Assembly: GCA_900319615.1 (NCBI GenBank)
Contig: ONPE01000159.1
Span: 1-6,081, forward strand
DNA from: an uncultured Eubacteriales bacterium
GTDB lineage: Bacteria > Bacillota > Clostridia > Oscillospirales > Acutalibacteraceae
Direction of reading: 5' to 3'
Length of the DNA stretch: 6,081 nucleotides
Of this stretch, positions 1 to 5,960 are shown piece after piece; position 1 is the first letter of the stretch, and each line of letters begins with the position of its first letter. The notes beneath the pieces are model-generated. The model was not told where the DNA came from and did not search any database. It was given only the letters and a program-made list of their open reading frames with translations. A program made the position numbers and the translations under genes.

Positions 1-2502
1 ATGTTCTATGAAGACGCCAAGCTCGCCTCCAAGGAGCTCGAGCTCACCCTAACCGGCCGCGACTGCGGACAGGAGGAGCGCGCCCCGATGTGCGGCGTGC
101 CGTTCCACTCGGCAGAGTCGTATATAGCTAGGCTCGTCGCGAAGGGCTACAAGGTCGCCATCTGCGAGCAAACAGAAGATCCGAAGCTCGCCAAGGGGAT
201 AGTCAAGCGCGATATCATCCGCGTCATCACCCCCGGCACCGTCATGGAGTCGAGTATGCTCGACGAGAGCGAGAACAACTTCCTTTGCTCGGTCTACTCC
301 GACAAGGGCGTCGTCGGCATCGCCTTTTGCGATATATCCACGGGTCAGCTGCAGGTCTCGCGCTTCAAGAGCGACAGCGCTCTCTCTCAGCTAAAGAATC
401 AGCTTACCGCCTACAGCCCCAAGGAGCTGCTCATAACCGGTAAGCTATCGACCGACAAGGCGCTGCATACCTTCATCCGCGAGAGGCTCGGCAACGCCGC
501 CGTTTCGCATCCTGATTTTGACGGCTTGCTCTCTTGCACCGCCGTTGTCGAAGAACATTTTGATAAAGAGAACACGGCTAAGATAGCCGATATGCCCGAG
601 GTGATGATCGCCGTGGGCATACTGATGTCTTACCTAAAGGATACACAGAAGACCGGTCTCGAGCGCATCGACGCTATCGAGTTCTACGCCGAGGACCGGT
701 ACATGAAGCTCGACTTCAATACCCGGCGCAACCTCGAGCTCACACGCACCATGATAGCTAAGGAGAAGAAGCATTCTCTTTTGTGGGTGCTGGACAAGAC
801 CAAGACCGCCATGGGCAAGCGCCTGATGAAGTTCTGGGTCGAGCATCCGCTGCTCAGCATAACCGCTATCCTCAAACGTCAAAAGGCGGTGGAGGAGCTC
901 GTGGGCGACACCGTGAACCGTCTGGAGCTCACCGCGGGCTTGTGCGGTATCTTCGATATCGAGAGGCTGATGACCAAGATCGTCTACGGCTCCGCGAACG
1001 CGCGCGAGCTGCGCTCCCTATATCAGGCGTTCGAGAGCCTCCCTGTGCTGAAAAACACGCTCTCGGGCTTCTCTTCAAAGCAGCTCTGTGAGCTTCACCG
1101 CGACCTCGACACGCTCGAGGATATCCGCGCCCTGATAGACGAGGCGATAGTCGAGGATCCGCCGTTCTCGGTACGCGAGGGCGGCTTGATCAGGGAGGGC
1201 TATTCGCAGCCGCTTGACGAGATCAAGCGCGACATGACCGATTCTACATCCCTGCTCGCCCGTATCGAGGCAGAGCAAAAGCAGCAGACAGGCATACCAA
1301 AGCTGAAGGTCGGCTACAACCGCGTCTTCGGCTACTACATAGAGGTCACCAAGTCGTACCTGAACATGGTGCCCGATAACTACATCCGCAAGCAGACGCT
1401 AACCAACTGCGAGCGCTTCATCACCCCCGAGCTCAAGGAGCTCGAGAGCCGTATCATCGGCGCGCGCGACCGCAGCGTAGCTATAGAGTACGAGCTGTTC
1501 AACGACGTTCGCGAGCAGATCGCGCTGAACCTCGACCGCATAGAGAAGACCGCCAAGGCGATAGCAATTCTCGACGTCCTCGTGTCCCTTTCCAACGTAG
1601 CGGCTGATAACCGCTACACCCGACCCGAGATAACGCAGAACACCGTGATAAGGCTGAAGGACAGCCGGCATCCGGTGGTAGAGGCGCTCAAGAGCGATTC
1701 GATGTTCGTGCCGAACGACGTCATGCTCGACGGCATGGAGAACCGCATCGCCATCATCACCGGCCCCAACATGGCAGGTAAATCCACATATATGCGGCAG
1801 GTGGCTTTGATAGTCATCATGGCGCAAATGGGCGGCTTCGTGCCGGCTTCATATGCGGAGATAGGTCTTTGCGACGCGGTGTTCACCCGCGTGGGCGCTT
1901 CCGATGATCTCGCCTCGGGTCAGTCGACCTTCATGGTAGAGATGAACGAGGTCGCCTCGATAGTGAAGAACGCTACCTCCAAGAGCCTCTTGATACTCGA
2001 CGAGATAGGCAGGGGCACATCAACCTACGACGGCATGAGCATAGCCAGAGCCGTGCTCGAGTACGTAGCGGATAAGAAGAAGCTCGGCGCACGCACGCTC
2101 TTCGCCACCCACTACCACGAGCTCACCGTCATGGAAGAGCTCCTCGACGGAGTCAAGAACTACAATATCGCCGTCAAAAAACGCGGCGACGAGATAACCT
2201 TTTTGCGCAGGATCGTCCCCGGCGGCGCCGACGAGAGCTACGGCGTAGAGGTCGCCAAGCTCGCCGGCCTACCCGACAGCATCATCGACCGAGCCAAGGA
2301 GATATTGAAGGAGCTCAACGCGAACGCTCCGCGTGAAGAAGCGCCCTTCAAGCCGGCGCCCGAGGAAGAGACCATGCAGCTCAGCCTGATGCCCTCGTCC
2401 GACGGTATGCTGGAGAAGAAGCTCCGCGCAGTAGACGTAAACACACTCACCCCCATAGAGGCGATGAACATCCTCTATGAGCTGAAGAATATGGTGGATT
2501 GA
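1..2502 (+). CDS. mutS: DNA mismatch repair ATPase MutS, 5' partial
   Basis: MutS binds base mismatches and small loops, then uses ATP to become a sliding clamp that recruits MutL. The ATG at base 1 is almost certainly an internal Met. Family members read GDFYE just before the M-F-Y-E-D-A seen here, so roughly 30-40 N-terminal residues, including the mismatch-intercalating Phe-X-Glu, lie outside the window. In window numbering: rest of the mismatch-binding domain about 1-85 (APMCGVPFHS, KVAICEQ), connector about 90-205, core and clamp about 225-530 (GYNRVFGYYIEVT at 438-450), ATPase about 555-760. Walker A GPNMAGKST is at 588-596, Walker B LLILDE at 663-668, GRGTSTYDG at 670-678, and the switch-region ATHYHE at 702-707. 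QLSLM at 793-797 resembles the QLSLF-type beta-clamp motif, followed by the C-terminal helical tail. The frame is intact and the TGA stop abuts the repeat element downstream. The family assignment is certain. Confidence 0.98.
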   Translation: MFYEDAKLASKELELTLTGRDCGQEERAPMCGVPFHSAESYIARLVAKGYKVAICEQTEDPKLAKGIVKRDIIRVITPGTVMESSMLDESENNFLCSVYSDKGVVGIAFCDISTGQLQVSRFKSDSALSQLKNQLTAYSPKELLITGKLSTDKALHTFIRERLGNAAVSHPDFDGLLSCTAVVEEHFDKENTAKIADMPEVMIAVGILMSYLKDTQKTGLERIDAIEFYAEDRYMKLDFNTRRNLELTRTMIAKEKKHSLLWVLDKTKTAMGKRLMKFWVEHPLLSITAILKRQKAVEELVGDTVNRLELTAGLCGIFDIERLMTKIVYGSANARELRSLYQAFESLPVLKNTLSGFSSKQLCELHRDLDTLEDIRALIDEAIVEDPPFSVREGGLIREGYSQPLDEIKRDMTDSTSLLARIEAEQKQQTGIPKLKVGYNRVFGYYIEVTKSYLNMVPDNYIRKQTLTNCERFITPELKELESRIIGARDRSVAIEYELFNDVREQIALNLDRIEKTAKAIAILDVLVSLSNVAADNRYTRPEITQNTVIRLKDSRHPVVEALKSDSMFVPNDVMLDGMENRIAIITGPNMAGKSTYMRQVALIVIMAQMGGFVPASYAEIGLCDAVFTRVGASDDLASGQSTFMVEMNEVASIVKNATSKSLLILDEIGRGTSTYDGMSIARAVLEYVADKKKLGARTLFATHYHELTVMEELLDGVKNYNIAVKKRGDEITFLRRIVPGGADESYGVEVAKLAGLPDSIIDRAKEILKELNANAPREEAPFKPAPEEETMQLSLMPSSDGMLEKKLRAVDVNTLTPIEAMNILYELKNMVD

Positions 2503-2766
2503 GTTAGGAGTGAGGAGTTAGGAGTGAGAAGTTGATGGCGGGCTCTGCCCGCACCTGTTCAGTATCAAATGTCATTGCGAGCCCATTAGGGCGTGGCAAT
2601 CCCACAAACAGAGAATACTGATTTTTGTCACATCGAACTGTATTTTGCGGTGTGGGATTCCCACGGTCGCTTAAAGCTCCCTCGGAATGACATATATTCC
2701 AAAACGCGAAGCGTTTCCCCATACTCCTCACTCCTCACTCCTAACTCCTAACTCCTAATTCCTAAT
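2501..2766. repeat. Nested palindromic (MITE/REP-like) intergenic repeat element
   Basis: This element fills the mutS-mutL gap. The left end is heptamers alternating GAGTTAG and GAGTGAG (2501-2528). The right end is the same array inverted (about 2723-2766). The arms share an 18-bp perfect inverted repeat (2501-2518 with 2730-2747). Inside each arm lies a small hairpin: GCGGGC-TCT-GCCCGC at 2538-2552 and AAACGC-GAA-GCGTTT at 2702-2716. Further in, 2570-2581 (TGTCATTGCGAG) pairs with 2681-2692 at 11 of 12 bases, and 2594-2605 (TGGCAATCCCAC) pairs with 2652-2663 at 11 of 12. The central loop is about 2606-2651. From memory, GTCATTGCGAG...GGCAATCC repeats are common between genes in many bacteria. 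I see no transposase and no clear target-site duplication, so mobilisation in trans is inferred. The 75-residue reverse-strand ORF inside it (2504-2731) looks like a translation of the repeat, not a gene. Confidence 0.85.
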
Positions 2767-2770
2767 TAAA

Positions 2771-2786
2771 AGAAAGGGGGTTCCTC
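2771..2786 (+). promoter_or_regulatory. Strong ribosome binding site of mutL
   Basis: AGAAAGGGGG at 2771-2780 matches the ideal anti-Shine-Dalgarno complement AGAAAGGAGG at nine of ten positions, and lies 6 bases before the ATG at 2787. It fixes the mutL start and lies just outside the right heptamer array of the repeat element, so initiation is not covered by the array itself. No convincing sigma-70 promoter was found between mutS and mutL. Confidence 0.8.
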
Positions 2787-4106
2787 ATGGGCAGGATCAA
2801 TATACTTGACAAGCACACAGCCGAGCTGATTGCAGCCGGCGAGGTCGTCGAGCGCCCCTCGTCGGTCATCAAAGAGCTGGTCGAGAACGCTATCGACGCA
2901 GGCGCTACAGCCGTCACCGTCGAGATAAAGAACGGCGGCGTCACCTTCATGCGCGTGTCCGATAACGGCTGCGGTATCCTGCGCGAGGATATCCGCCCGG
3001 CGTTCATTCGCCACGCCACCTCCAAGGTCGCGTCCGAGAGCGACCTCGACGCCATAGCCACCCTCGGCTTTCGCGGCGAGGCTCTCGCGTCCATCGCCTC
3101 CGTATCCCATCTCGAGCTCATCACCAAGGCAAAAGAGGAGGATATCGGCACACGATGTATCATCGAGGGCGGCGAGGAGATCAGCCTCACGGACGCCGGC
3201 TGTCCCGACGGCACAACCTTCATCGTGCGCGACCTGTTCTATAACGTCCCCGCGCGCATGAAGTTCCTCAAGACTGATATGGCTGAGGGCAACGCTGTAT
3301 CCAACGTTGTTGACAAGATCGCGCTTTCTCACCCCGAGATCGCGATAAACTATATAAGAGATCAGAAGAACGTCCTGCACACCTCCGGCGACGGCAAGCT
3401 GCTTTCTGCGATCTACTCCGTCTACGGCAGGGATTTTGCTTCAAGGCTGATCCCCGTGGACTACACCCTCGGCGGCATACACGTAACGGGCTTCATCAGC
3501 CGCCCCGAGGACGCGCGCCCCAACCGCAATATGCAGAACTTCTTCATCAACCGCCGCTTCGTCATCTGCAAGACCGCTATGGCGGCGATAAGCGAGGCGT
3601 GCAAGGGCTCCGTGATGGTCGGCAGGTTCCCGTCCTGCGTGCTCGATCTCGATATGTCCTTCAACGCCGTGGACGTAAACGTCCATCCTACAAAGCTGGA
3701 GGTTCGCTTCGTCAACGAGCGACCCGTTTTCGACGCTGTGTATCATGCGGTCAAGACCGCCCTGATGACCGGCGAAAAGCGCGTGGAGGCTAAGCTCCCC
3801 GACAGCAGACCCGTCAAGCGCGTCAATCCCTTCGAGCTGGCGCAGAAGGTGTTCAGAGAGCGCGACGAGGCTCCGGTGCAGACAAAGCCGCTCGAAAGAA
3901 AGCCCCTTGACCGCGCAGCAGAGGCAAAGAAGGCTGACGAGCTCTTCCGCGTACTCGACGAGCCCGTCGTACATGCTCCGAAGCGTACTCGACGAGCCCG
4001 TCGTGAATGCTCCGAAGATGGTCTCGGATTCAGCCTCGCCCTTTGTCGACGGATATCAGCGGCATATCGAAGAAAAGCTCATGCAGAGCGCCGATACCGA
4101 GTCTGA
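2787..4106 (+). CDS. mutL: DNA mismatch repair protein MutL, N-terminal ATPase half of a frameshifted gene
   Basis: MutL is the ATP-dependent matchmaker recruited by MutS. This frame encodes the complete GHKL ATPase region and then runs out of frame. Motifs: ELVENAIDAG at 30-39 (catalytic Glu and Mg-binding Asn), DNGCGI at 59-64, RHATSK at 75-80, TLGFRGEAL at 92-100, then the transducer domain with NRRFVICK and VDVNVHPTKLEVRF. The natural sequence continues to Lys399 (codon ending at 3983). Residues 400-439 are an Arg-rich out-of-frame tail ending at TAG/TGA-type stop 4104-4106, caused by a 34-bp tandem duplication at 3950-4017. Removing either copy joins this frame to the one ending at 4818 and gives about 665 residues, normal for Clostridia MutL. 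As written, the product lacks the dimerisation and nuclease domain and should not support repair. The start is fixed by the AGAAAGGGGG site. MutL identity is certain; whether the break is real or an assembly error is open. Confidence 0.95.
   Translation: MGRINILDKHTAELIAAGEVVERPSSVIKELVENAIDAGATAVTVEIKNGGVTFMRVSDNGCGILREDIRPAFIRHATSKVASESDLDAIATLGFRGEALASIASVSHLELITKAKEEDIGTRCIIEGGEEISLTDAGCPDGTTFIVRDLFYNVPARMKFLKTDMAEGNAVSNVVDKIALSHPEIAINYIRDQKNVLHTSGDGKLLSAIYSVYGRDFASRLIPVDYTLGGIHVTGFISRPEDARPNRNMQNFFINRRFVICKTAMAAISEACKGSVMVGRFPSCVLDLDMSFNAVDVNVHPTKLEVRFVNERPVFDAVYHAVKTALMTGEKRVEAKLPDSRPVKRVNPFELAQKVFRERDEAPVQTKPLERKPLDRAAEAKKADELFRVLDEPVVHAPKRTRRARRECSEDGLGFSLALCRRISAAYRRKAHAERRYRV
3950..4017 (+). 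repeat. 34-bp tandem duplication breaking the mutL frame
   Basis: Two adjacent 34-base units, 3950-3983 and 3984-4017, differ at only two positions: A3971/G4005 and C3972/A4006. Because 34 is not a multiple of three, the second copy is read in a different frame from the first. Each copy, read in its own intact mutL frame, encodes the same linker peptide R/VLDEPVV-x-APK, with H in copy one and N in copy two. The differences are thus one synonymous change (GTA/GTG) and one missense change (CAT/AAT), as expected for two alleles. Confidence 0.95.
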
Positions 4107-4818
4107 GACAGAAGAAACGAAGCCCGTTATCGAAGAGGCTCCGGTAAGGGAAGAGCCTGTAACGGAAGAATCTGCTCAGGAAACTAATACCGTTATCGCC
4201 GATACTCCGGCAGCGGAGGAACCCAAGCCCCTCGTCGAGATAGACGAGAACTACTACAGGTACATCGGCGAGGCGTTCGGCACCTACATCATCGTAGAGA
4301 AGAATCCGCGCGAGCTGATGCTGATAGACAAGCACGCAGCCCATGAGCGCATGGTCTACGAGAGCCTTAAAAAGGAAAAGGGCAGCGGCAGCAGCCAGCT
4401 TTTGCTGACTCCGATCACCGTCACCCTCAACAAGCAGGATTACAACGCGGTCACAGCCGACCTCGACGCTTTCTCCGAAGCCGGCTTTGATATAGAAGAT
4501 TTCGGCAGCGGTACCATCATCGTGCGCTCCGCTCCGCAGTATCTCCCTCTCGGGGATATCGAGCCCTCAGTCATCGAGATGGCGGGGTATTTCTCCGAGC
4601 ACAAGAAGGATATCCGCTCCGAGAAGATGGAGTGGATATACGCCAACGTCGCGTGCAGAGCCGCCGTCAAGGGCGGCGACCGCAGTACCGACCGCGAGCT
4701 TATCGAGCTTGCGCGCCGTGTAGAGAACGAGGACATCCGCCACTGTCCGCACGGCAGACCCGTCTGCATCGTGCTCAAAAAGCATGAGCTCGAGCGCAGC
4801 TTCGGCAGGGTGGAGTGA
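3973..4818 (+). CDS. mutL: MutL C-terminal endonuclease/dimerisation half (frame-shifted continuation of mutL)
   Basis: This is the rest of mutL, in a different frame from the N-terminal half. True homology starts at the second 34-bp copy (3984), or safely at Met 4018. The ATGs at 3973 and 4018 are possible re-initiation sites, but neither has a clear Shine-Dalgarno, so this half is probably not made well on its own. It holds an acidic, Pro/Glu-rich linker with EEAPV/REEPV/TEES-like units (about 4080-4230), then the C-terminal domain. DKHAAHERMVYE at 4327-4362 fits the MutL endonuclease signature DQHA(X)2E(X)4E with Lys for Gln. QLLLTP at 4396-4413 fits the Qxh(L/I)xP clamp-binding form. ACRAAVKGGD at about 4651-4680, CPHGRP at 4744-4761 and the terminal FGR complete the metal-site signatures of nicking MutLs from organisms without MutH. 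The TGA at 4816-4818 overlaps the miaA start. Domain identity is certain; independent expression is doubtful. Confidence 0.88.
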   Translation: MLRSVLDEPVVNAPKMVSDSASPFVDGYQRHIEEKLMQSADTESETEETKPVIEEAPVREEPVTEESAQETNTVIADTPAAEEPKPLVEIDENYYRYIGEAFGTYIIVEKNPRELMLIDKHAAHERMVYESLKKEKGSGSSQLLLTPITVTLNKQDYNAVTADLDAFSEAGFDIEDFGSGTIIVRSAPQYLPLGDIEPSVIEMAGYFSEHKKDIRSEKMEWIYANVACRAAVKGGDRSTDRELIELARRVENEDIRHCPHGRPVCIVLKKHELERSFGRVE

Positions 4819-5762
4819 TGGATAAGATGAACGTCGTATCCGTCGTCGGCCCCACAGCCTCGGGCAAGACGGCGCTCGCCGTGGCGATAGCCCTCGCTAT
4901 GGACGGCGAGGTCATATCCGCGGATTCGATGCAGATTTACCGCGGCATGGATATCGCCACCGCCAAGCCCTCGAAGGCGGAGATGATGGGCGTGCCCCAC
5001 CACCTGATGGACTTCCTCGAGCCCGAGGAGAGCTTTTCGGTCGCGCGGTTCTGCGAGCTCGCGCACGCCGCGATAAAGGACATCAGCGACAGGGGAAAGC
5101 TCCCGATAGTCGCCGGCGGCACCGGGCTGTATGTGGATTCGCTGCTCGGGAACGTGCAGTTCAGGGAGCAGGAGGACGATCCTGTTCTCCGTGCAGAGAT
5201 AACCGCCGAGCTGGAGGAAAAGGGCGTCGATAAGATGCTCTCCTACATCCGCTCCTTCGATCCCGAGTCCGCCGACCGCCTCAGCGTCGGGCGCAATCCA
5301 AAGCGCATCGTGCGCTGCATCGAGGTCTACCGCTCCACGGGCGTGACCCAGACGAGGCTCAACGAGCTGCAGACAGGCTCCGCGTCCCCTTATCATGCGA
5401 TAAAGATAGGGCTGACCGCCGACCGCGCGTGGCTCTACGACCGTATCGACCGGCGCGTCGACCTCATGATGGAGGACGGACTTTTAGATGAAGCGAGGCG
5501 CTTTTACAACGGCGGCTTCGGCGACACGGCAGCTGCGGCGATAGGCTACAAGGAGCTCTTGCCGTATCTCAGCGGCGAGCTCGGGCTCTCTGTCTGCGTG
5601 GATAATCTCAAGCGCGCCACACGCCGCTATGCAAAGCGTCAGCTCACGTCAGCTCACGTGGTTCAGGCGCGACAAGGATATCCGATGGTTCCGCGTCGAC
5701 GAGATGACGGCAGATCAGCTCGCCGACGAAGCGATAGAGTATATCGGACAGAACCCGGATAA
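4818..5762 (+). CDS. miaA: tRNA dimethylallyltransferase MiaA with out-of-frame C-terminal tail
   Basis: MiaA transfers a dimethylallyl group to N6 of A37 in tRNAs that read UNN codons, the step before MiaB methylthiolation. From ATG 4818: P-loop GPTASGKT at 11-18, DSMQIYRGMDIATAKP at 36-51, PHHLMDF at 60-66, GGTGLYVDSL at 100-109, NPKRIVRCIEVYR at 160-172, then AIGYKEL and the RATRRYAKRQLT helix. ATG 4818 is chosen because it overlaps the mutL stop as TGATG. GTG 4815 and ATG 4827 are alternatives; the latter has better spacing (11 bases) from AGGGTGGAG at 4807-4815. After Thr277 a 10-bp tandem duplication shifts the frame, so residues 278-314 are an Arg-rich unnatural tail ending at TAA 5760-5762. 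With one unit removed, the frame reads WFRRDKDIRWF and onward to TGA 5764-5766, about 312 residues and normal for the family. The catalytic core is intact; loss of the natural C-terminus may impair the enzyme if the shift is real. Confidence 0.95.
   Translation: MDKMNVVSVVGPTASGKTALAVAIALAMDGEVISADSMQIYRGMDIATAKPSKAEMMGVPHHLMDFLEPEESFSVARFCELAHAAIKDISDRGKLPIVAGGTGLYVDSLLGNVQFREQEDDPVLRAEITAELEEKGVDKMLSYIRSFDPESADRLSVGRNPKRIVRCIEVYRSTGVTQTRLNELQTGSASPYHAIKIGLTADRAWLYDRIDRRVDLMMEDGLLDEARRFYNGGFGDTAAAAIGYKELLPYLSGELGLSVCVDNLKRATRRYAKRQLTSAHVVQARQGYPMVPRRRDDGRSARRRSDRVYRTEPG
5637..5659 (+). repeat. 10-bp tandem duplication near the miaA 3' end
   Basis: CGTCAGCTCA occurs twice back to back (5637-5646 and 5647-5656), followed by a further CGT, giving a 23-base stretch of exact period 10. 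Removing one unit restores the conserved MiaA sequence RQLTWFRRDKD, so the extra unit is a +1 frameshift. Confidence 0.9.
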
Positions 5763-5894
5763 ATGATACGGGTCTTTGCGCCGTTCCAGCTCGCACGTGC
5801 TTTTGAGCCGCGCGACGAGGATATCAGATGGTTCCGCGTCGATGAGATGACGCCGGAACAGCTCGCCGACGAAGTGATAAAGTATATAATCGGT
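5671..5894 (+). repeat. Imperfect direct repeat of the miaA C-terminal coding segment
   Basis: Copy A (5671-5748) and copy B (5814-5894) are direct repeats set 143 bases apart. Aligned by eye they show nine substitutions and one 3-base insertion. Three of the substitutions are synonymous (CGA/AGA, GAC/GAT, GGA/GGT). The 65 bases between them hold the natural miaA stop and the ATG of the small ORF. Confidence 0.85.
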
Positions 5895-5897
5895 TGA
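5763..5897 (+). pseudogene. Diverged second copy of the miaA 3' end (44-codon ORF)
   Basis: An ORF from ATG 5763 to TGA 5895-5897 encodes 44 residues whose second half, RDEDIRWFRVDEMTPEQLAD then EVIKYIIG, is a near copy of the natural MiaA C-terminus (RDKDIRWFRVDEMTADQLAD then EAIEYIG). At DNA level 5671-5748 and 5814-5894 match at 69 of 78 aligned bases, plus one inserted ATA codon in the second copy. Similarity fades upstream, with only weak correspondence through QLARAFEPRD versus QLTWFRRD. The ATG overlaps the natural miaA stop as ATGA, so translational coupling is possible, but I see no independent ribosome binding site and no reason for a free C-terminal fragment to function. I read it as a duplicated gene remnant or a piece of another strain's miaA. 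Keeping its frame across a codon-sized insertion suggests it diverged while part of a coding gene. Confidence 0.7.
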
Positions 5898-5946
5898 GAT
5901 TGCCGAGGCTCTTTTCGGAGCCCTGCAAAGAAATTTTGAAAAAGCA

Positions 5947-5953
5947 AAAGGAG
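5947..5953 (+). promoter_or_regulatory. Ribosome binding site of the downstream gene
   Basis: AAAGGAG lies 7 bases before the ATG at 5961, within an A-rich stretch. It fixes the start of the last gene. Confidence 0.75.
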
Positions 5954-5960
5954 TTTGCTT

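Noticed and set aside
2621..2653. Possible promoter (TTGTCA at 2625-2630) within the repeat loop
   Set aside because: No -10 hexamer at suitable spacing; the only AT-rich candidate (2641-2646) is about 10 bases away, too close.
2504..2731. 75-residue reverse-strand ORF across the mutS-mutL gap
   Set aside because: It is a translation of the palindromic repeat element, has no ribosome binding site, and its content follows the inverted repeats. Such translations are often misannotated as hypothetical proteins.
2501..2766. CRISPR array reading of the regular heptamer repeats
   Set aside because: Seven-base units are contiguous without spacers and the two arms are inverted, so this is a simple tandem array.
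2766..3380. Reverse-strand ORFs opposite mutL (also 3441-3974)
   Set aside because: These are shadows of the GHKL and transducer coding sequence, without ribosome binding sites or recognisable domains.
3950..4106. Programmed ribosomal frameshifting in mutL
   Set aside because: No slippery heptamer is seen and the frame change is fully explained by an exact tandem duplication. Removing one unit restores the family sequence.
4440..5396. Long (318-codon) reverse-strand ORF opposite mutL and miaA
   Set aside because: It overlaps two conserved genes in full, has low-complexity composition typical of antisense frames of GC-rich genes, and shows no recognisable motif.
5907..5922. GGCTC-TTTTCG-GAGCC hairpin after the MiaA-like ORF as a terminator
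   Set aside because: The stem is only 5 bp with a mismatch below it, and no T-tract follows on the + strand. It could be a weak hairpin but not a convincing intrinsic terminator.
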